Assembly (NCBI RefSeq): GCF_900110955.1
Contig: NZ_FOFR01000006.1
Location: 186,001 to 250,000 of the forward strand
DNA from: Lentzea xinjiangensis
GTDB taxonomy: Bacteria; Actinomycetota; Actinomycetes; Mycobacteriales; Pseudonocardiaceae
DNA length: 64,000 nt
Direction: 5' to 3'
The notes below the pieces were generated by a model. That model was not told the DNA's origin. It saw nothing but the letters and a program-made list of their open reading frames with translations, and did not search any database. Both the position numbers and the translations under genes were made by a program. The first letter of the stretch is position 1. The number at the start of each line of letters is the position of its first letter. Below, piece by piece: positions 52,211 to 60,574 of this stretch.

Positions 52211-53029
52211 CCCGGCGAACCCGCGATCGTGCCGGTGCCCGAGGTCGAACGGGTCGCCGCCGCTGAGGACGACCTGGTGCACGGCCCGCAGCCGCGGGCC
52301 GGGCTCGATCCCGGCGTGGCTGGACAGCACCCGGTACGCCCTGGCGTAGGCGGTCAGCGCGTCCGCACGCCGTCCGGCCTGGCACAGCGCCAGCATCAAC
52401 TGCTCGTGAAATCGCTCCCACAACGGGTACGTCGTGCACAGCTCTTCGAGGTCGCACACGATGAGGTGCCCGTCGCCGTTGCAGAGCATCACGTCGAACC
52501 GGTCCCGCAGCAGCTCCAGGTGCTCCTTTTCCAGCCGCGCGACGTCGTGGTCGAACACGCCCGTCTCGCGCAGGTCAGCGAGCGGTGCGCCGCGCCACAG
52601 ACCGAGCGCGGCGCCCAGCGCCTCCTGCGCCCCCGAGCAGTCACCGGCCGCGATCTCGGCCTGCCCCCGCCTCGCGAGCGAGCGGAACCCGATCAGGTCG
52701 AGCTGGTGCGGCTCCAGCCGCAGGACGTAGCCGGACGGACGGGTGGCCAGGACGGGGTGCGACGCCGTGGCGCTCGTCCAGCCGGGGGTGAGCACCCGCC
52801 GCACCGCGGTGACGTACCCGTGCAGCGCCGCGATGGCCGACCGCGGAGCGCTGCGCGACCACAACCGGTCGATGATCCGACTCGTCGCCACGAACTCATT
52901 GGCGTGCAATGCGAGCAGTGCGAGCAATGCCCGCTGTTTCGGTGCCGTCGGCGTGCATCGGCGATTGCCGCGCGTGACTTCGAATGTCCCCAGCACCCGG
53001 AAATGCAATGGTTCATCGCACGTTGCCAA
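52181..53029 (-). CDS. SARP-type (BTAD) transcriptional activator
   Basis: A 282-residue pathway-specific regulator. An OmpR-like winged helix covers residues about 5-100 (FRVLGTFEVTRGNRRCTPTAPKQRALLALLALHAN; SAIAALHGYVTAVRRVL), and the all-helical bacterial transcriptional activation domain about 110-255 (ALGLWRGAPLADL, LEELCTTYPLWERFHEQLMLALCQAGRRADALTAY). I take TTG 53029 because GAGGTGG precedes it and the protein then begins at the expected point; a longer GTG start is possible. SARPs almost always activate adjacent secondary-metabolite genes, here the peptide/protease/TPR/reductase operon. Confidence 0.88.
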   Translation of the reverse strand: MATCDEPLHFRVLGTFEVTRGNRRCTPTAPKQRALLALLALHANEFVATSRIIDRLWSRSAPRSAIAALHGYVTAVRRVLTPGWTSATASHPVLATRPSGYVLRLEPHQLDLIGFRSLARRGQAEIAAGDCSGAQEALGAALGLWRGAPLADLRETGVFDHDVARLEKEHLELLRDRFDVMLCNGDGHLIVCDLEELCTTYPLWERFHEQLMLALCQAGRRADALTAYARAYRVLSSHAGIEPGPRLRAVHQVVLSGGDPFDLGHRHDRGFAGLRVAHAVSP

Positions 53030-53479
53030 GTGACCGCCACCTCTGGTCCACGATCGGCTCTGGTGAACAACCGGAAGGGCGCAACCCCGTCCGACCTCGA
53101 CAGTGTCGGGCAGGGAGGGACTTCGAGGTAGGTCCCGGCGGGAAACTGCCGGTGGCGATGATCTCCACGCCGGCCGATGGGCGCGAGTGCCCATAATGAA
53201 GCCGAATGCGCGGTACCGACCTCCGGATGATGACTTCTCCGCATTTTCCGGCTATTGCGCTCTGCGCGGCGAACGGTATCCGGCACGAACGGGCGAGGAG
53301 TGCCGCGTCCGTCCATTGAGGACATCGGCCGGTTCCGGCTGCTCCGTCCGGGCACGCGTTCCCCCGCACCGCTGCCGTGAGAGAGCCCTCGGCGTCACGG
53401 CGCTCGGAGCCGATCTTAGGATTGCGCCGCTCACCGAGGGGATGAGCACGGCGCCCTGCGCCGTAGTCGGGGAGGTGCC
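53030..53479. other. 450-bp intergenic region between SARP and a histidine kinase gene
   Basis: No gene supported. Open frames here are short and Arg/Pro-rich. A GCCCATAATG stretch near 53187-53196 could be a -10 element reading right, and the sequence around 53195-53265 is less GC-rich than average. It should hold the SARP promoter (minus strand) and that of the kinase at 53480; I see no clear heptameric SARP repeat. Confidence 0.4.
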
Positions 53480-55021
53480 GTGCGGACGAGTCCGAACACC
53501 GAGCTCGGTGGTCCATCGCTGCGGCGGTGGTCGTTGCTGATCTCGGTGGCGCTGGTCGCCGTCCTGCTGGGGGCCGCCGTGGCGGTCCTGCTGGCCATCG
53601 GTGACCTGTCGCGCTCCCGGTCGCGGCTGCTGGACGTGGTCGGTCCCGCGGTGGTGAGCTCGCAGCAGCTCGGCACCCACGTGGTCGACCAGGAGAACGG
53701 CGTCCGCGGTTTCGTGCTCAGCGGCAACGACAACTTCCTCGAGCCCTACGCGACGGGGCTGGAACGCCAGTCCCCGGCGCACGCGACCATCGCGTCGATG
53801 GACGACCCGGTCGTCAGGGCTTCCCTGACCGCTCTGGACGCGGCACTGGCCGGCTGGCGCCGCGACTACGCCGATCCCGCGATCGCAGCGGTGAGGACGG
53901 GCAGCACCGTCCCGGCCGAGGCACTCGGCAAGGAGCGCTTCGACGCGGTGCGCGCGGCGTTGACGACGTTGCAGGACGAGCTGGCCGCCCAGCGCGCCGA
54001 CAGCCGCGCCGCGCTCAACGAGGCGTCCACGGGGATGGCGGTGACGTGCATCGTCGCTTTGGGCGTGCTCCTGGTGGCGGTGCTCGGTTGTGTCGTCGCG
54101 GTGCGCCTGTTCGTCGTGGCGCCGCTGAGCCGGCTCCGCGGCCAGGTCGGTCTCGTGGCCGCGGGGGACTTCGCGCACACGGTCACCGTGACGGGTCCCG
54201 CGGAGCTGCGGGAGCTCGGCCGCGACGTGGACGTCATGCGCACCCACATCGTCGACGAGCTGGCCCAGGCGCGGGAGCGCAACGCCGCGCTGGACGCGGC
54301 CACCGCCGAACTGCGCCGTTCCAATGCCGAGCTGGAGCAGTTCGCCTACGTCGCCTCCCACGACCTGCAGGAGCCGCTGCGCAAGGTCGCGAGCTTCTGC
54401 CAGCTGCTCGAGAAGCGCTACCGCGACCAGCTCGACGACCGCGCCACGCAGTACATCGACTTCGCCGTCGACGGCGCGAAGCGCATGCAGTCGCTCATCA
54501 ACGACCTGCTCGCGTTCAGCCGGGTCGGCCGCCTGCGCGAGAAGTGGGTCGTGGTCAAGGGCGAGGACCTCGTCGACGAGGCGCTGCGCAACCTGGCGGT
54601 CGCCCTGGAGAACTCGCAGGCGCGGGTGGAGGTGGGCCCGCTGCCCGAGGTCAGGGGAGAGGTCCGGCTGCTCGTCGGCGTGTTCCAGAACCTGATCGGC
54701 AACGCCGTGAAGTTCCGCGCCGAGCAGCCACCGCACGTGCGCGTCGACGCCGAGCCCGGCGAGGACGACACCTGGACGTTCACGGTGCGCGACAACGGCA
54801 TCGGCATCGACGAGCAGTACGCGGAGCGGATCTTCGTGATCTTCCAGCGCCTGCACGCGAAGGACCGCTACCCAGGCACCGGCATCGGCCTGGCCATGTG
54901 CCGCAAGATCGTCGAGTACCACGGTGGCCGGATCTGGCTCGACACCGCGGCCACGACGGGCACGACGATCCGCTTCACGCTGCCGCGAGCCGACGCGAAC
55001 GTCCTCGCGTTCGCCGACTGA
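53480..55021 (+). CDS. Sensor histidine kinase with CHASE3-like and HAMP domains
   Basis: A 513-residue membrane kinase. One helix at about 18-42, an extracellular CHASE3-type helical domain about 45-180 (QQLGTHVVDQENGVRGFVLSGNDNFLEPY), a second helix about 182-210, HAMP, then a coiled HisKA with phospho-His in FAYVASHDLQEPLRKVASFCQLLE and an HATPase ending FQRLHAKDRYPGTGIGLAMCRKIVEYHGG. This C-terminal type is shared with bacteriophytochrome-like kinases. No cognate regulator is adjacent. It starts at GTG 53480 behind GGGGAGG. Confidence 0.9.
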   Translation: MRTSPNTELGGPSLRRWSLLISVALVAVLLGAAVAVLLAIGDLSRSRSRLLDVVGPAVVSSQQLGTHVVDQENGVRGFVLSGNDNFLEPYATGLERQSPAHATIASMDDPVVRASLTALDAALAGWRRDYADPAIAAVRTGSTVPAEALGKERFDAVRAALTTLQDELAAQRADSRAALNEASTGMAVTCIVALGVLLVAVLGCVVAVRLFVVAPLSRLRGQVGLVAAGDFAHTVTVTGPAELRELGRDVDVMRTHIVDELAQARERNAALDAATAELRRSNAELEQFAYVASHDLQEPLRKVASFCQLLEKRYRDQLDDRATQYIDFAVDGAKRMQSLINDLLAFSRVGRLREKWVVVKGEDLVDEALRNLAVALENSQARVEVGPLPEVRGEVRLLVGVFQNLIGNAVKFRAEQPPHVRVDAEPGEDDTWTFTVRDNGIGIDEQYAERIFVIFQRLHAKDRYPGTGIGLAMCRKIVEYHGGRIWLDTAATTGTTIRFTLPRADANVLAFAD

Positions 55022-55048
55022 CCCCGGTCCGCCCGCGCCGGGAGCAGG

Positions 55049-55681
55049 TCAGCTCGCGACGACGGCCTCGGTCTCGGGGTCGTGGTGCAGGTCCGTCGTC
55101 CCGGCCACCACCAGCGTCGCCTTCCGCCAGGGCTGTTCGGCGAGCATGAACGGCAGCTCCTCGGCCAGCCACGCGGCGACGTGCCGCCGCTGGGCCGGCG
55201 AGTCGCCGTCACGCGCGACGAGCCGGCGCTCCTGCTCGTCCAGATCGCCCTGCAGCCAGATCGAGGCGTCGATCCACGGCGCGAGCTCCTCGCGGATGAT
55301 CCCGGTGCCCTCCACCCACACGACGTCCACGCCGACCGGCACCCGGATCGTGCCGCTGCGCCGGTGCTCGACCCACGCCGGCGGCCGGAACTCCACCGCC
55401 CCGCCCTCGCGCAGCGGGCGCAGGACGTGCTCGGCCATCAGCTCTCCCCAGTCGAAACAGGCCTGGTTCCACGCGACGTCGTCGGTGTGCACCACGGCGG
55501 ATCCGGGGACGACCCGCTGCAGCCGGGCGGCGAGGGTGGACTTCCCCGCGCCACCGCGCCCGTCCACCGCGACGACGAGAGGGCGGCGACCGGGTGCGGC
55601 CTGGCGCAGCCGCAGGACGACGTCGGACAGCTTCACCACCCGCCAGCCGGTGGCCTGGGCCTCACCGGGGTGCAGACGCAT
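55049..55681 (-). CDS. P-loop kinase, uridine kinase-like
   Basis: A 210-residue nucleoside/metabolite kinase-like protein. Walker A is VAVDGRGGAGKSTLAARL (about residues 37-54); SAVVHTDDVAWNQACFDWGEL carries the usual acidic substrate-side residues and VVWVEGTGIIREEL the later strand. Similar proteins are annotated as uridine kinases, but the substrate is uncertain. It starts at ATG 55681 and follows the TetR gene at 55708 by 26 bp on the same strand. Confidence 0.8.
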   Translation of the reverse strand: MRLHPGEAQATGWRVVKLSDVVLRLRQAAPGRRPLVVAVDGRGGAGKSTLAARLQRVVPGSAVVHTDDVAWNQACFDWGELMAEHVLRPLREGGAVEFRPPAWVEHRRSGTIRVPVGVDVVWVEGTGIIREELAPWIDASIWLQGDLDEQERRLVARDGDSPAQRRHVAAWLAEELPFMLAEQPWRKATLVVAGTTDLHHDPETEAVVAS

Positions 55682-55707
55682 CGGCAGCCTCCTCGCTCGG
55701 GTGGACC

Positions 55708-56316
55708 TCAGTGGGGCAGCGGTGCGCCGCCGAGGGCGCCCAGGACCGTCGTCACCTGGAGGGTGGTGCGCGCGGTCACCTCGTCGGCGCAGGAGGCGAG
55801 CTCCGGCGCGCCGGCCGGCAGGTGGTGCACCTCGTCCAGGATCGCCAGGTAGATCTTCAGGCACCAGGAGGGGTGTGCCGCGGTGATGGCCCCCGAGGCG
55901 TGCAGGCGGGCGAAGAGCAGCTCGGCGCGCTCCCGGACCTCGGCGCTCAGGTAGGACCAGCGCGCGGGGGTGCCGGCGGTCACCACGTCCATGACGAGGC
56001 GGTGGCTGAACTTGATCTCCATGACGAGCTCGGTGACGCGGTGCAGGGCGATCAGCGGCGGGGCGCTGTCGACCTTCGCCTCGTGCAGCGCGCGCAGGTA
56101 CTGCTCGTTGAGCTGCGCGACGAGGGCCTCCAGCAGGGCTTTGCGGGAGGCGAAGCGCCGGTGGACGGTGGCGCGGGCGAGCCCGGCCTCGTCGGCGATG
56201 CGTTCCAGCGACGCGGTCGGGTCCTCGGCCAGGACGACCTTGGCCGCCTCCAGGATGCGGGCCACGTTGCGTTCGGCGTCCGCGCGGACCGGACGGTGCG
56301 GGGTGGACGCGCTCAT
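55708..56316 (-). CDS. TetR family transcriptional regulator
   Basis: A 202-residue TetR protein. The N-terminal helix-turn-helix is TASLERIADEAGLARATVHRRFASRKALLEALV. The ligand domain is divergent as usual. The start at ATG 56316 follows a GGAGG site; a longer reading to 56409 would cross the operator region. It is divergent from the SDR gene at 56452 and separated from it by a 28-bp near-palindrome. Confidence 0.88.
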   Translation of the reverse strand: MSASTPHRPVRADAERNVARILEAAKVVLAEDPTASLERIADEAGLARATVHRRFASRKALLEALVAQLNEQYLRALHEAKVDSAPPLIALHRVTELVMEIKFSHRLVMDVVTAGTPARWSYLSAEVRERAELLFARLHASGAITAAHPSWCLKIYLAILDEVHHLPAGAPELASCADEVTARTTLQVTTVLGALGGAPLPH

Positions 56317-56369
56317 CTGACCTCCATGGTGAGGACCAAGCGTAACGATCAGCATAACTGCTACAGATA

Positions 56370-56409
56370 AGTCTCGCTTGTTGACACAAGTGAGACTGGC
56401 GTGTTGCAT
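56370..56409 (+). promoter_or_regulatory. SDR promoter with 28-bp operator over the -35
   Basis: The inverted repeat 56370-56397 has arms AGTCTCGCTTGT and ACAAGTGAGACT with one mismatched pair. TTGACA (56381-56386) in its centre and TTGCAT (56404-56409) are 17 bp apart and make a near-consensus promoter for the SDR gene. Occupation of the repeat by the divergent TetR protein would block it. Confidence 0.6.
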
Positions 56410-56451
56410 TTATGGCAGGCAAACCCCGCCGCGAACCAGGAGTTGTGAACC

Positions 56452-57249
56452 ATGGATCTGAACCTCGCCGGGAAGCGCGTGCTCGTCACGGGCGCCAGCA
56501 AGGGCATCGGCCTCGCGATCGTGCGGGCCTTCCGCGCCGAGGGGGCGTCGGTCACCGCCGTGGCGCGGAACACCACGGCCGAGCTGGAGGCCACCGGCGC
56601 GACCTTCGTCGCCGCCGACCTGGCCGAACCGGACGGTCCCCGGCGGATGGTCGACGCGGTGCTCGCGGCCGGCCCCCGGCTGGACGTGCTGGTCAACAAC
56701 GCCGGCGGCGGCGCGCTGCCGGAGGGGTCCCTCGGCAACGTCCTCGACGGCGGGGACGAGATCTGGCGGGACGTCTTCGAGCTGAACCTGCACTCCGTCG
56801 TGCGTGCCATCCGCGCCGCGCTCCCGGCGCTGATCGAGGCGCGCGGCGCCGTCGTCAACATCGGCTCCGACAGCGGCCGTCGCCTCGGGGCTCCCGGCGG
56901 CACGCCGCTGCCCTACGCGGTGGCCAAGTCGGGGCTGAACATGTTCTCCCGCGCGCTGGCCGAACGCGTGGGCCCCCAGGGCGTGCGGGTCAACACCGTG
57001 TCGCCGTCCCTCACCCGCACCTACAACATCGTCGGCGCGGACGGCTACCTGTCGCAGGTGGCGGAGGCCATCGGCGCCGAGCACGCCACGCTGGTGGACG
57101 CCCTGCCGGGTGAGCTGGGCATGCTGACCGGCCGGTTGATCGAGCCGGAGGAGATCGCCCGCGCGGTGCTGCTGCTGTCGTCGCCGACCATGCCGAGCGT
57201 GATCGGTTCGAACTGGGCGGTGGATGCCGGCTCCGTCAAGGTCGCGTGA
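56452..57249 (+). CDS. Short-chain dehydrogenase/reductase
   Basis: A 265-residue SDR. The cofactor motif is VTGASKGIGLAI (about residues 12-23), NNAGGG follows strand 4, the catalytic Ser is in NIGSDSGR and the YxxxK pair in YAVAKSGLNMFSRALAE. The 'ARN' after strand 2 suggests NADP preference. Substrate unknown. Controlled by the divergent TetR at 55708 (inferred). Starts at ATG 56452 behind CAGGAG. Confidence 0.9.
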   Translation: MDLNLAGKRVLVTGASKGIGLAIVRAFRAEGASVTAVARNTTAELEATGATFVAADLAEPDGPRRMVDAVLAAGPRLDVLVNNAGGGALPEGSLGNVLDGGDEIWRDVFELNLHSVVRAIRAALPALIEARGAVVNIGSDSGRRLGAPGGTPLPYAVAKSGLNMFSRALAERVGPQGVRVNTVSPSLTRTYNIVGADGYLSQVAEAIGAEHATLVDALPGELGMLTGRLIEPEEIARAVLLLSSPTMPSVIGSNWAVDAGSVKVA

Positions 57250-57286
57250 CCGGGCTCGGGTCCGTCGGGCAACGCCTGGCCGGTGA

Positions 57287-57892
57287 TCAGGCCGGCCAGG
57301 CGTCCATGGCGGCGTCGGCGACCTCCTGGAGGTCCGCGCGGCCGATGCCGCCGGCCGCCTGGACCGCGATGCCGAACGCCACCGTCATGACGTAGAGGGC
57401 GAGCCGCCGGGCACTCGCGCCCGGAGGCAGGTCACCCTCCTCGGCGGCGCGCCGGAACCGTTCCTCGAGACGGCGACCGGCGACGTTGCGCCACTCCGCC
57501 AGTACCTCGTGAGCGGGGGTGCCCGCCTCGCCGGCGGCCAGGGCGCCCTGGACGCCGAGGCAGCCGGCAGGGCAGTCCGGCTGGGTGGTGGTCCGCACGG
57601 AGCCGTTCAGGAACGCCGCCGCGACGGCTCGGGCGGTCGGCTCCTCCAAGGCGCGCAGCCCGTATGCGGCCGGCCCGTCGGTGTAGCGCTCCAGCGCTTT
57701 GCGGAACAGCTGCTCCTTGTTGCCGAACGCCGCGTACATGCTGGTCTTGGTGATGCCCATCGCGCCGGTCAGGTCGGTGAGGCTCGCGCCCTCGTAGCCC
57801 TGCTTCCAGAACACGAGCATGGCCTGGTGCAGCGCCTCGTCGGTGTCGAAGGACCTGGGCCTGCCGACAGCGGTGTTCCCCTGACCTGTCAC
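57287..57892 (-). CDS. TetR family transcriptional regulator (AcrR-like, Cys-containing)
   Basis: A 201-residue TetR protein with the helix-turn-helix in GASLTDLTGAMGITKTSMYAAFGNKEQLFRKALERY and a FWKQGYEG lead-in, the pattern of the YxaF/LmrA and AcuR-like subgroup that often carries PDCPAGCLGVQG; both cysteines are present here at about residues 105-110 and may sense electrophiles. I choose GTG 57892 (AGGGG just upstream); a longer start is possible. Divergent from the SDR at 57984. Confidence 0.87.
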   Translation of the reverse strand: MTGQGNTAVGRPRSFDTDEALHQAMLVFWKQGYEGASLTDLTGAMGITKTSMYAAFGNKEQLFRKALERYTDGPAAYGLRALEEPTARAVAAAFLNGSVRTTTQPDCPAGCLGVQGALAAGEAGTPAHEVLAEWRNVAGRRLEERFRRAAEEGDLPPGASARRLALYVMTVAFGIAVQAAGGIGRADLQEVADAAMDAWPA

Positions 57893-57913
57893 GCCCCTGA
57901 GCCTACCCCTTCG

Positions 57914-57964
57914 GTACCGATCGGTGCGCAAGTGCTACGGTCGAGTTCAGTACCGAACGGTACT
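57914..57964. promoter_or_regulatory. Paired GTACCG-N2-CGGTAC operators
   Basis: GTACCGATCGGTGC (57914-57927, one mismatch) and AGTACCGAACGGTACT (57949-57964, perfect 7-bp arms) have centres 36 bp apart between the divergent TetR and SDR genes. The second lies 19 bp before the SDR ATG. They are the obvious binding sites for the TetR protein at 57287. Confidence 0.6.
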
Positions 57965-57983
57965 TAACTCTGTGGAGGCGGCA

Positions 57984-58727
57984 ATGGGTCAGTTCGAAGG
58001 CAAGACGGTGGTCGTGACCGGCGGCAGCAGCGGCATCGGCCTGGCCGCTGCCCGGCGGTTCGCGGCGGAAGGCGCGCACGTCTTCATCACCGGCCGGCGG
58101 CAGGGCGAGCTGGACGCGGCGGTCGAGGCCATCGGCGACGCCACCGCGGTGCGGGGCGACCTCGCGGAACTCGCGGACCTCGACCGGCTCTACGACGCGG
58201 TGCGCGCCAGGGGCAAGGGGCTCGACGTGCTCTTCGCCAACGCCGCCGCGGCCGGGTTCGCGACGCTGGAGCAGACGACGGAGGAGCACTTCGACCAGCT
58301 CTTCGACGTCAACGTGCGCGGCACCCTGTTCAGCGTGCAGAAGGCGTTGCCCCTGCTCAACGAGGGGTCCTCGGTCGTCGTGAACTGCTCCGTGCGCGCC
58401 GATGACGGCGTGGCGGAGTTCGGTTCGTACGCGGCGACCAAGGCCGCCCTGCGCTCCTACACCCGGACCTGGGCCAACGAGCTGAAGGGGCGCGGGGTCC
58501 GGGTGAACGCGATCTCGCCGGGCACCATCGACACCCCCGCGGTCGCGGGGATCGTCGGCGAGGAGAAGGCCGACGAGGTCAAGGCGGGCTTCGCCGCCAG
58601 GGTGCCGCTCGGGCGGATGGGAACGCCGGAGGAGGTCGCCGCGACCGTGGCGTTCCTCGCGTCGGAGCAGAGCAGCTTCATCCTCGGGGCCAACATCTAC
58701 GTCGACGGCGGTGAGAACCAGTTCTGA
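57984..58727 (+). CDS. Short-chain dehydrogenase/reductase
   Basis: A 247-residue classical SDR: VTGGSSGIGLAAARRF cofactor motif, GRR after strand 2 (NADP preference likely), ANAAAAG in place of NNAG, and the catalytic SYAATKAALRSYTRTWANEL with YxxxK. VNAISPGTIDTPA and the C-terminal GANIYVDGGENQF complete the family signature. Starts at ATG 57984 behind GGAGG, under the paired operators. An electrophile-responsive reductase is plausible from the Cys-bearing TetR. Confidence 0.92.
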   Translation: MGQFEGKTVVVTGGSSGIGLAAARRFAAEGAHVFITGRRQGELDAAVEAIGDATAVRGDLAELADLDRLYDAVRARGKGLDVLFANAAAAGFATLEQTTEEHFDQLFDVNVRGTLFSVQKALPLLNEGSSVVVNCSVRADDGVAEFGSYAATKAALRSYTRTWANELKGRGVRVNAISPGTIDTPAVAGIVGEEKADEVKAGFAARVPLGRMGTPEEVAATVAFLASEQSSFILGANIYVDGGENQF

Positions 58728-58822
58728 CCCGGCCCCGGCCGGAATGCCCGCGCCCGCCGGTGCGTTCACCGATCGAGGGCCTGTCGTGTGGCCAACTAGA
58801 GGACGGAAGTGTCGCGCGCGGT

Positions 58823-59845
58823 ATGAAGAAGATCGGTTTTCTGTCCTTCGGGCACTGGTCGGACAGCCCGCACTCGCAGACGAGGTCCGCGTCGGACACC
58901 CTGCTGCAGTCGATCGACCTCGCGGTGGCCGCGGAGGAGCTGGGCGCGGACGGCGCCTACTTCCGGGTGCACCACTTCGCGAGGCAGCTCGCGTCGCCGT
59001 TCCCGCTGCTGGCGGCGATCGGCGCGCGGACCGAGCGCATCGAGATCGGCACCGGCGTGATCGACATGCGGTACGAGAACCCGATGTACATGGCAGAGGA
59101 CGCCGGGTCGGCCGACCTCATCGCCGGGGGAAGGCTGCAGCTCGGCATCTCCCGCGGATCGCCGGAGCAGGTGGTCGACGGGTGGAAGTACTTCGGCTAC
59201 CAGCCCGCCGAGGGGCAGACCGACGCGGACATGGCCCGCAGGCACGCCGAGGTGCTGCTGAAGGTGCTCGAGGGCGAGGGTTTCGCCCAGCCGCACCCGC
59301 GGCCGATGTTCCCCAACCCTCCCGGGTTGCTGCGCGTCGAGCCGCACTCACCGGGTCTGCGCGACCGGATCTGGTGGGGCGCGGGGTCCAACGGCACCGC
59401 GGTGTGGGCGGCCGAGCAGGGCATGAACCTGATGAGCTCCACGCTCAAGTTCGACGAGGGCGGGGCACCGTTCCACGTCCAGCAGGCCGAGCAGATCCGG
59501 GCGTTCCGCAAGGCCTGGGCGGAGACCGGCAGGCAGCGCGAGCCGCGGGTCTCGGTGTCGCGCAGCATCTTCGCGATCACCACGGACCTCGACGACGCGT
59601 ACTTCGGGGGTGACGGCGAGAGCACCGACCAGGTCGGCTTCATCGACGGGCCGACCAGGGCGATCTTCGGCCGCTCGTACGCCGCCGAGCCCGACGTGCT
59701 GGTCGAGCAGCTTGCCGGGGACGAGGCGATCGCCGAGGCCGACACGCTGCTGCTCACCGTGCCCAACCAGCTCGGTGCCGACTACAGCGCGCACGTCATC
59801 GAGAACATCCTCCTGCACGTCGCGCCGGCACTCGGCTGGCGCTGA
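58823..59845 (+). CDS. LLM-class (luciferase-like) flavin-dependent oxidoreductase
   Basis: A 340-residue TIM-barrel flavoprotein. IGFLSFGHW at the N-terminus, AEELGADGAYFRVHHFARQLASPFPLL (the His-rich active-site loop) and IEIGTGVIDMRYENPMYMAEDAGSADLIAGGRLQLGISRGS are the bacterial-luciferase-family pattern. It uses reduced FMN or F420. The ATG at 58823 lacks a strong ribosome-binding site. It follows the SDR at 57984 by 95 bp. Confidence 0.88.
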   Translation: MKKIGFLSFGHWSDSPHSQTRSASDTLLQSIDLAVAAEELGADGAYFRVHHFARQLASPFPLLAAIGARTERIEIGTGVIDMRYENPMYMAEDAGSADLIAGGRLQLGISRGSPEQVVDGWKYFGYQPAEGQTDADMARRHAEVLLKVLEGEGFAQPHPRPMFPNPPGLLRVEPHSPGLRDRIWWGAGSNGTAVWAAEQGMNLMSSTLKFDEGGAPFHVQQAEQIRAFRKAWAETGRQREPRVSVSRSIFAITTDLDDAYFGGDGESTDQVGFIDGPTRAIFGRSYAAEPDVLVEQLAGDEAIAEADTLLLTVPNQLGADYSAHVIENILLHVAPALGWR

Positions 59846-59920
59846 CCTGTCCACCGGACGGCGGTGGCGTGGCGAAGGCCGCGCCACCGCCGTCCGCGTT
59901 GCCCGCGGTGTTCACGGCGG

Positions 59921-60478
59921 TCAGCGGAGGGGACTGATCCCCGCCACGGTCAGCGCGAACAGCCGGTCGGCCGCGCCGGCCGGGTCCCGGTGGTGTTCCG
60001 TGGCCATCGCGATGCCGACGATCACCGCCACCAGCTCGGCGACCGTGACCTCCCCCGAGACCGCGCCGTCGTCGATCGCGCGGCGCAGCAGCGGTCGCGC
60101 CGCCTCCTCGATCGCCGCCGCGCAGGAGTTCCCGTGCGTCGGGTCGGCCTCGTAGGCCAGCGCGGTGGCGAGCCCGCGCGCGGAAACGCAGTACGCCACG
60201 ACGTCGGTCAGCCACGTGAGCAGTGCGTCCCTGCTGTCGCCCGTGCCGGTCAGCTCGCGAGCCCGCTCGCACAGCGCCTCGATCCGTTGCGAGGACACGG
60301 CTTCCAGCAACGCCTGCCGGGTGGGGAAGTGGCGGCGCACGGTCGCCGAGCCGACGCCCGCGACGCGGGCGATCTGCTCCAGCGACGCGCCGGCTCCGTG
60401 TGCGGCGACCTCCCGCTCGGCCACGGCGAGGATGCGCTCGTGGTTGCGCCGGGCGTCGGCGCGCTGCTGATCAGCCAT
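59921..60478 (-). CDS. TetR family transcriptional regulator
   Basis: A 185-residue TetR protein: GASLEQIARVAGVGSATVRRHFPTRQALLEAV is the helix-turn-helix, followed by a short SBP-type ligand domain. Divergent from the NmrA-like gene, with two operators in between. Starts at ATG 60478. Confidence 0.88.
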   Translation of the reverse strand: MADQQRADARRNHERILAVAEREVAAHGAGASLEQIARVAGVGSATVRRHFPTRQALLEAVSSQRIEALCERARELTGTGDSRDALLTWLTDVVAYCVSARGLATALAYEADPTHGNSCAAAIEEAARPLLRRAIDDGAVSGEVTVAELVAVIVGIAMATEHHRDPAGAADRLFALTVAGISPLR

Positions 60479-60498
60479 GACAACCTCGTGCTGGATAA

Positions 60499-60551
60499 AT
60501 GGCGGGGGCCGCCATATCGTAGCGGAGGATAAACGGCGGACCCCGCCGTTT
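60499..60551. promoter_or_regulatory. Paired GGCGG-N3-CCGCC operators
   Basis: ATGGCGG-GGG-CCGCCAT (60499-60515) and AAACGGCGG-ACC-CCGCCGTTT (60531-60551) are perfect inverted repeats with 3-bp spacers and centres 34 bp apart, between the divergent TetR gene and the NmrA-like gene. They are the likely sites of the TetR protein. Confidence 0.6.
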
Positions 60552-60574
60552 TCGTTCCGCTGTGGAGGAGAGCC

